Shown piece by piece: positions 58,765-64,000 of a stretch of 64,000 bases of DNA. The DNA is from Thalassia testudinum (lineage: Eukaryota > Streptophyta > Magnoliopsida > Alismatales > Hydrocharitaceae): positions 19,451,501 to 19,515,500 of the forward strand of contig JAZHRO010000054.1 in the NCBI GenBank assembly GCA_037157565.1. Reading direction: 5' to 3'. The notes beneath the pieces were generated by a model that saw only the letters and a list, made by a program, of their open reading frames with translations, was not told the DNA's origin and did no database searches. Every line of letters starts with the position of its first letter. Position 1 is the stretch's first letter. The position numbers and the translations under genes were made by a program.

Positions 58765-60792
58765 TAAAGATCCAATCAAGAATTATTATGAGACACAAGG
58801 AATATGTAATTCCAAATTCAAGATGGATCGGTCTAGAAGAAAGGGATGGTGGAAAAGCTGGTGGCCATTCAAACATAAATTCAAACATAAGCAAATAGAT
58901 AAGTCTAGAATATGGAAAAGCTGGTTAAAGAGCCATTATCAATACAATGTATCTGAGACGAAATGGTCTCAGTTAGCACCTAAAAAGTTTCGAAGGAAAG
59001 CAAGTAAAGAGTTGCAGCGACAATCGAAAGCAAGATATTTTTGTCCTATTGAAAATGAGAACTCCATGAACTGCAATTCCTATACAAATTCCTATCAAAA
59101 AGAAAAAGGCCCATTCCTTCCTTATGGAAAACAAAAAGATTATAAAGCGATGAAAAACAAAGAAAAATGGAAAAAAAACTGCAGATATGATCTTTTATTA
59201 CAGAAATATATAAACAATGAAAATAGTGAGGACTTATATATTTCTGAATTACCATTACAAGTAAATAGAGATCGAGAAATTTTAGATTCCTATCATTTCC
59301 ATACACAGAAACCTCAACCACTTCATGTACTAATGGATATAGATCTTAGTTCTTATCTCAGAAAAGAATATCATCGTAATCGGGAGAAAAAATATTTCAA
59401 TTGCAAAATGTTCCATTTGGGTATAGATATGGATACCTGGACCAATCTAGATAATGATACCGAGATTAGGGAAAATGGAAAGAAAGGTACGAGAGAAAAT
59501 GGGAATAGTGATCAAGAATGGGATAATCAGAATCTTTTATCTCCATCTCCCGAAATTCATAGAATTCATCAAGAAATCAGCAGATTTTATCAAGGAAAAG
59601 AAATCCAACCATTCCAATCTTTTCTAAAAAGAAACTTGTTTGATTGGATGGGAATGAATCACGAAAAGTTCTATTTATATCGCCCCATAGCAAATTCCAA
59701 ATCTCGGTTCTTCCCAGAATTGGGAATACTTGACGATACATATCATGCATATCAGACTAACCCATGGATCATACCAATCCAATTCCTTTTTGATGAACAT
59801 TCTGAATTAGACAAACAGAATCAAGAAGAAAAACAACCAAGTGAAGTGAATCTTGGATTCGATCTACAAGAGCAAGAGCAAAAGGAACAAGATAGGAAAA
59901 CGGATTCCACAGAATCAGAGATTCCAGAAGAGAAGACAAACATTCTAGAAGTCACTTGGAAAGACCTTGACTTTGCAGAAGGACTGGTAGGGGAACTAGG
60001 AGAGTGGATTTTACTTACGCAAAGATATTCCCTTGCTCAAATCAAACCATTAGATCCTACTTTTATTCCAGAAAGTACCAAGAATATAAGGCTAATTTGT
60101 CACTTAGATTAGAGCAAGATGATCCAAGGTTCAATAGAATTGCTCTCTCCGCGCTAAGAAAAAACGAAATCCATACGGGCAAGATAAGGGAGGATGAGGA
60201 TGTCAAACAGAATGATAAGCCTTTGGTCCAAAGGCTAATGCTAGGACGGGAAAAATTGGATATCGAACCAATTCGTGCATTTATGAACTGGGATAAAACA
60301 TGGATTATGTATCAAATCATAAGTCTTTCCTTGCTCGATAAGAATAAACATCAAATGAATGAAAAATTCATAAAAGAAAAATATGTTCATAAGAAGGATC
60401 TTGATAAATCCATTGATAGCAATATATTTGGAAATGAAAACAACAATGATTATGATTTTCTTTTCCTTGTTCCTGAACATATTCTATCTACTCGACATCG
60501 TAGAAAATTGAGAATTCTAATGTGTTTCCATTCCCGGAGAATGTAGAAAATGGGATTTCCAATGAAAACGATGTAAAGAACAGTAAAAAATTTCGAAATG
60601 AGGGATGAGTATACTATAAATGAGGATGAGTCTACTGATACAAATCCATTAAGGAAATTCAAATCGTTTCTTTGGCCAAATTATCGATTAGAGGATTTAG
60701 CTTGTATGAATCGATATTGGTTTCATACCAATAATGGAAGTCGTTTTACTATGTTAAGGATACATATGTATCCACAATCCCAAATAGACTGA
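58765..60792 (+). pseudogene. ycf1: Plastid ycf1 (TIC214) 3' fragment in nuclear DNA
   Basis: Plastid Ycf1 (Tic214) belongs to the inner-envelope import machinery. The long frame 58823-60112 (open from about 58765) has the K/R/W/N-rich composition of its middle part (RRKGWWKSWWPFKHKFKHKQ). The frame then shifts near 60030-60090 into 60004-60546, which holds NFDELI-like KKDLDKSIDSNIFGNENNND and LVPEHILSTRHRRKLRIL. It shifts again near 60540 and 60600 before the conserved C-terminus [20 protein letters not shown] ending at 60792. Most of the N-terminal half, including the membrane part, is absent. At least three frameshifts make it a pseudogene. It follows, in plastid order, into rps15. Confidence 0.88.
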
Positions 60793-61107
60793 TGATACAT
60801 GATCGTGATGGAATATCGTATCCGTTCGATCTAGAAGTGAATGGAAGGAATCCTCTTAGGTACAAAGAAATCGAAATTCTTCGATTTCGTGAATGCAGAA
60901 ATGTATGATCTGATCTCTTTTTATCCAAATGAAAAATTGGTTTTGGATAAAAAGAGATCCCAATTTTTCTGTGTACCTGATGAAAACGACTAGTCTTATT
61001 ATATTATGAAATCCACTAGGATTCTATTTATTATTATCCACTAGGATTCTATTTATTATTCCTGATTGGTAAATAGAAAAAAATAGAGATAAGAATCTGT
61101 TGATTTT
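60793..61107 (+). other. Plastid ycf1-rps15 spacer within the NUPT
   Basis: AT-rich. It has an inverted pair (ctctttttatccaaatgaaaaattgg / ttttggataaaaagag, 60917-60957), a plausible plastid 3'-end hairpin after ycf1. It also has a 22-bp direct repeat, tattatccactaggattctatt, near 61010-61055. Confidence 0.65.
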
Positions 61108-61379
61108 ATGGTGAAAAATTCATTCATTTCCGTTCTTCCACAAGAGAAAAAAGAAAAAGGGGGTCTATCGAATTTCAAGTATTCAGCTTCACTAATAAGA
61201 TAAATAAACTGACTTCCCACCTGAAATTGCACAAAAAAGATCTTTCATCTCAGAGAGGTCTTCGAATCATTCTGGGAAAACGTCAACGGTTACTAGCTTA
61301 TTTGGAAAAGAAAAATGAAGTACGTTATAAGAAATTAATCAGTCAACTGGATATTCATTCGGGAGCAAAAAACTCGTGA
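61108..61379 (+). pseudogene. rps15: Plastid rps15 (30S ribosomal protein S15) in nuclear DNA, frameshifted
   Basis: The ATG at 61108 gives [17 protein letters not shown]. At the G5 run (61159-61163) the frame must shift to recover [20 protein letters not shown], then [20 protein letters not shown] and [13 protein letters not shown], ending TGA at 61379. This is the complete length of plastid S15, about 90 residues, with one frameshift. The order and orientation after ycf1 are those of the plastome; ndhH, the next plastid gene, is not present. Confidence 0.88.
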
Positions 61380-62059
61380 ATTTGACTGAAAATGGGTCAT
61401 AAATGGATATTCGAAATTCGTTTCTGAAGAAATTTCCATTATTAGGATTTTCTGATTTCTTGTTAGAAGACTCCATAAACAATATTAACCCAAGCCGTAA
61501 GATTACCAAAATGGAAGGGGATAATTGCAGGAGCTCAAGTCACACATCAAATATGTTCGGTGTCCAAATTTATGACATGTTTAGTTCAAAATACTCTAAT
61601 GAAGGTTGAAGCAGTGATTTAGGTCATCAAGGCAAGTGAAAGGGTTCGTTTCATGCCCAAAAGGACACCTGGAATAGCCCCCTAGAGGTCTATTCTGGCT
61701 TCATGGCAACACTTTAGTCGGTCACTGGAGTTTGGTAGGGGCTATCAAAGTTGAGCGACGATTGATGACCAACGGGGACCTGGCCCTGGGTGGTGCTCCA
61801 ACCTGGAGTGGTCGGAAAAGCGGCTCTCAGTGGTTGCTGTCGGTGGTGGTTGCTAATGGTCAGTTATGGCAGTGTGGTGACCAGTTGGTTGCGGCTGGGT
61901 GATGGTTTGGCAAGTTGGTGGCTGTACAAGATTGAAAATCATAGTTTTCTTGCATTTATGGTAAAAAAAGTTAGGTTTTATTTTTTTGATGACTTTTGTT
62001 TGGTGAAGATAGGAGATATAAGAATCAAGGAGGGTATCATGCATCGATCTAGGATTACT
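61380..62059. other. Copia 5' leader remnant plus 0.25 kb of unknown origin
   Basis: About 61620-62059 on the minus strand is the untranslated leader and possible first codons (MHDTLLDSYISYLHQTK) after the Copia primer site. The stretch 61385-61615 matches neither rps15-ndhH spacer sequence that I recognise nor Copia. It may be another organellar or filler segment. Confidence 0.4.
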
Positions 62060-62071
62060 GCTTTGATATCA
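62060..62071 (-). other. Primer-binding site of the Copia element
   Basis: TGATATCAAAGC on the minus strand, compared with the standard TGGTATCAGAGC. Both changes are G to A, as expected from cytosine methylation decay. Confidence 0.7.
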
Positions 62072-62223
62072 AGTTGGAAAAAATAAGAGAAATTCTTTAT
62101 TAGAAACCCTAATCCTTGTTATAAAGATAATTAGAAGGGGAAAATTACTTACAGAACCCTCATAAAACTAACAAGCAAGGGATAAACAATAGCATAGAAT
62201 AGAAAAGTATGCTAATATCAATA
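62072..62223 (-). repeat. 5' LTR of the Copia element
   Basis: 152 bp, matching 44566-44716 in layout (agttggaa ... gaaaccctaat ... gctaatatca). Its first base pair is TA instead of TG through a C-to-T change. Confidence 0.75.
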
Positions 62224-62228
62224 TATTG

Positions 62229-64000
62229 TAAGGACATTTATGTGAAAACCCTATAAACATGCATGCTTGTGTGTGCAAGTCGCCGGCATGCCGTCGAAAT
62301 GGTAATTTTTGAAGATATACCATGTCGATGTGCTCAAGTTATTGAAACATAGGTGTTTCGTCGACATGCCGGCAAAATTGTCGGCGTGCAGTCGGTAAGC
62401 TCGGCATGCTGGTGGCATGCTGTTGCTGTTGTTGCTACTGCTGTTGCACATGTTATGTATCGACATTTTATATATGAAGTAAAAGATAGAATTTAGAGTT
62501 TCAATGGAAATATTTATTCATTGAAATAGTTATTTTTAAAATTCTTCTATCATTTTTGTCGGCATACCGGTGTAATGTGCATTTGAAAATTTATCGAAAC
62601 GGTGTCAAAATCATAATTTCGAACCTTATGTGCAAGTGTGTGTTCCGTTGAAGTTTCAACTTATTTTATGTAGATTCCTTTTGTTTCCACGATCATGTTG
62701 AACTTGTATAACTTGGAAATGTTGTTTTCCACAGCTTAACGTCACTAGAATTGTTGATTTTGAAAATGTCATCCTTATTTTCATTTATCAAGGGAGTTTC
62801 CAATTGGGGGTTTGCTATCTTTAGGCACTTGTGTTCCTGCAAACGCTATCAGCACTCAATTCCTACACACAAATATTTTTCTCCATCCTGGGTTTTTCTG
62901 TGTTTACTGATAAGGAGAGTGGATCAAGCTCCCCTTGCTAGTTAGTTTGTGTCATTCAGTATTTATGGTTATTGATAGTGCATGCGAACCAAATTGATTT
63001 CTGGTGAACCAATCATATTGGTTGCATTGTTTAACTCTCAGGGTGGTTGACCTTGTCATCTAAGATGGGATGGGTATTCCTCTAATGAATCTTTGTTTGA
63101 GACTGATGTTGAGCTATATTGAAAAGAAGAGGATCCCATGAGCAAGCATAACTACTGCAGACTAGATAACTTCACCATTGTAATTGTTTAAAAAATTGAA
63201 TTCAGAGCTGTTTTGGTTGAGACCTAGCTAACTCTGGAATAAGTAGCATCACAGTAAAGGTTCTGAGTTCAATTTTCATTATTGTTTTGGCTATTGCTTG
63301 GAGCTGGTGAAGCATAGGAATTTTGCTATAGATGGATTGGTATTCAAGATGTTGTCTACAGGTGGAAATTTATGAGCTCACTGAAATCCCATCTTGGTAA
63401 ATTGTTTTTTGTCTTGAAGTGTTGGCGAGTTTGTCACTGTCTGGAATTTCACAATTTTCCTGTTGTTTCATGGATGATGTGAAGACACTCTCCAGATATG
63501 TACAGCTTTCCCTTCTAACTCCAGCACCGGCACAGAGAAGCATATGTACAGATGTGTAAGGAGCATCGAGGTCAAAGTATCTTCAACCTAGATATGTTTT
63601 TGATAGTTGACAGTAATCTTGGTGATGATAGCTATAATTCAGGATGTATGTGATGATCCGAGCAGGGTTTGACGTAGCGGGAGACATTGACAATATACAA
63701 CTGACAGGTAAGGTAAATTTAATTCCAGAATCCATTTGGTAGCAGGGTCTAAGATGAAGTTGTGGGAATGTTGAGGATGGAGCAGTTTAATTGGGCGGAG
63801 ATTTAGAGCAGGTTGAGGGTGATGGGCAGAAATTTCCCACTTGTATAAATGAAAATTCTCAGGCCGGATCGGGTCATGTTCTTGTAAAATTTGCAGCTTG
63901 TTTAGTCAGGGGCTTATCCTTGTGAGAGTCAATCGTTTTGTATTAATGGCTGTCGTACTTATTTTGGCTTTTACAGTCTGGTTTTGGCCAAGAGCAGAAA
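62229..64000. other. Right-end region, no gene recognised
   Basis: No open frame above about 70 codons and no motif. About 62280-62640 is enriched in ggcatgc/ccggcatg words (cgccggcatgccgtcg, gtcggcgtgcagtcgg). The remainder could be intron or intergenic DNA of a gene beyond the window. Confidence 0.4.

Larger units (their letters stand above)
44566..62223 (-). mobile_element. Copia-type (Ale-like) LTR retrotransposon, minus strand, split by two later insertions
   Basis: Short LTRs (44566-44716, 151 bp; 62072-62223, 152 bp) are flanked by TATTG on both sides (44561-44565 and 62224-62228). On the minus strand the order is: 5' LTR at the right, primer site TGATATCAAAGC (62071-62060; the initiator Met site with two G-to-A changes), gag near 58.7 kb, integrase near 57.6 kb, reverse transcriptase at 46.1-45.1 kb, RNase H at 45.0-44.7 kb, purine tract CTTGAGAGGAAG, and 3' LTR. 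All domains have stops or frameshifts, so it is dead. A Tat-like element (46662-57038) and plastid DNA (about 58765-61380) sit inside it. The lineage name is inferred from LTR size and gag type. Confidence 0.8.

Noticed and set aside
58823..60112. Expressed nuclear ycf1 gene
   Set aside because: It lacks the N-terminal membrane part, is frameshifted at least three times downstream, and sits inside a dead retrotransposon.

Overview
This window is nuclear DNA from a flowering plant. Three protein-coding host genes sit in a sea of nested retrotransposons. The host coding exons are very GC-rich beside AT-rich introns and spacers, as is common in monocots. The plastid fragment at about 58.8-61.4 kb carries ycf1, a gene lost from grass plastomes, so a non-grass monocot is my best guess. 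The lineage is inferred, not shown.

Host genes. (1) The 5' part of UTP11, a nucleolar ribosome-biogenesis factor, lies on the minus strand at 2086-3195. Five exons can be assigned; the gene runs off the left edge, and a decayed LINE (about 0.4-1.8 kb) lies in the following intron. (2) A plasmodesmata-located protein (PDLP; two DUF26 domains plus a membrane anchor) is on the minus strand. It has two exons, 10279-11011 and 5882-5991, joined across a 4.3-kb intron. (3) A short BAP31-like ER membrane protein is an intronless plus-strand gene at 40440-40835.

Mobile DNA. From 15.6 to 37.4 kb there is a graveyard of one long LTR family (ends TGTYACGACC ... GGTCTTWACA), present as truncated, tandem and inverted pieces. 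One copy is split by an intact gag-only Copia-type element (16672-21649, TSD CGGCT, LTRs of 1724 and 1725 bp). A second long LTR lies at about 28.5-31.1 kb and looks like a solo LTR. From 44.6 to 62.2 kb there is a three-level nest. A short-LTR Copia element (minus strand, TSD TATTG) was invaded by a complete 10.4-kb Tat/Athila-like element (46662-57038, minus strand, TSD CCATC) and by a plastid insertion (ycf1 3' part plus rps15). The 10.4-kb element has no visible gag or pol. It carries two adjacent sense-strand ORFs of 162 and 450 codons that I cannot assign to any retroelement protein; this is the most novel object in the window.

Other structure: dense clusters of the palindrome AGACGTCT occur in two otherwise different LTR families. 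There is a tandem AT-rich repeat of about 412 bp at 13.4-14.4 kb, a possible MITE in the PDLP intron, and a possible tRNA-derived (SINE-like) sequence at 31.27 kb. All boundaries come from reading the sequence by eye; no alignment or database search was run.
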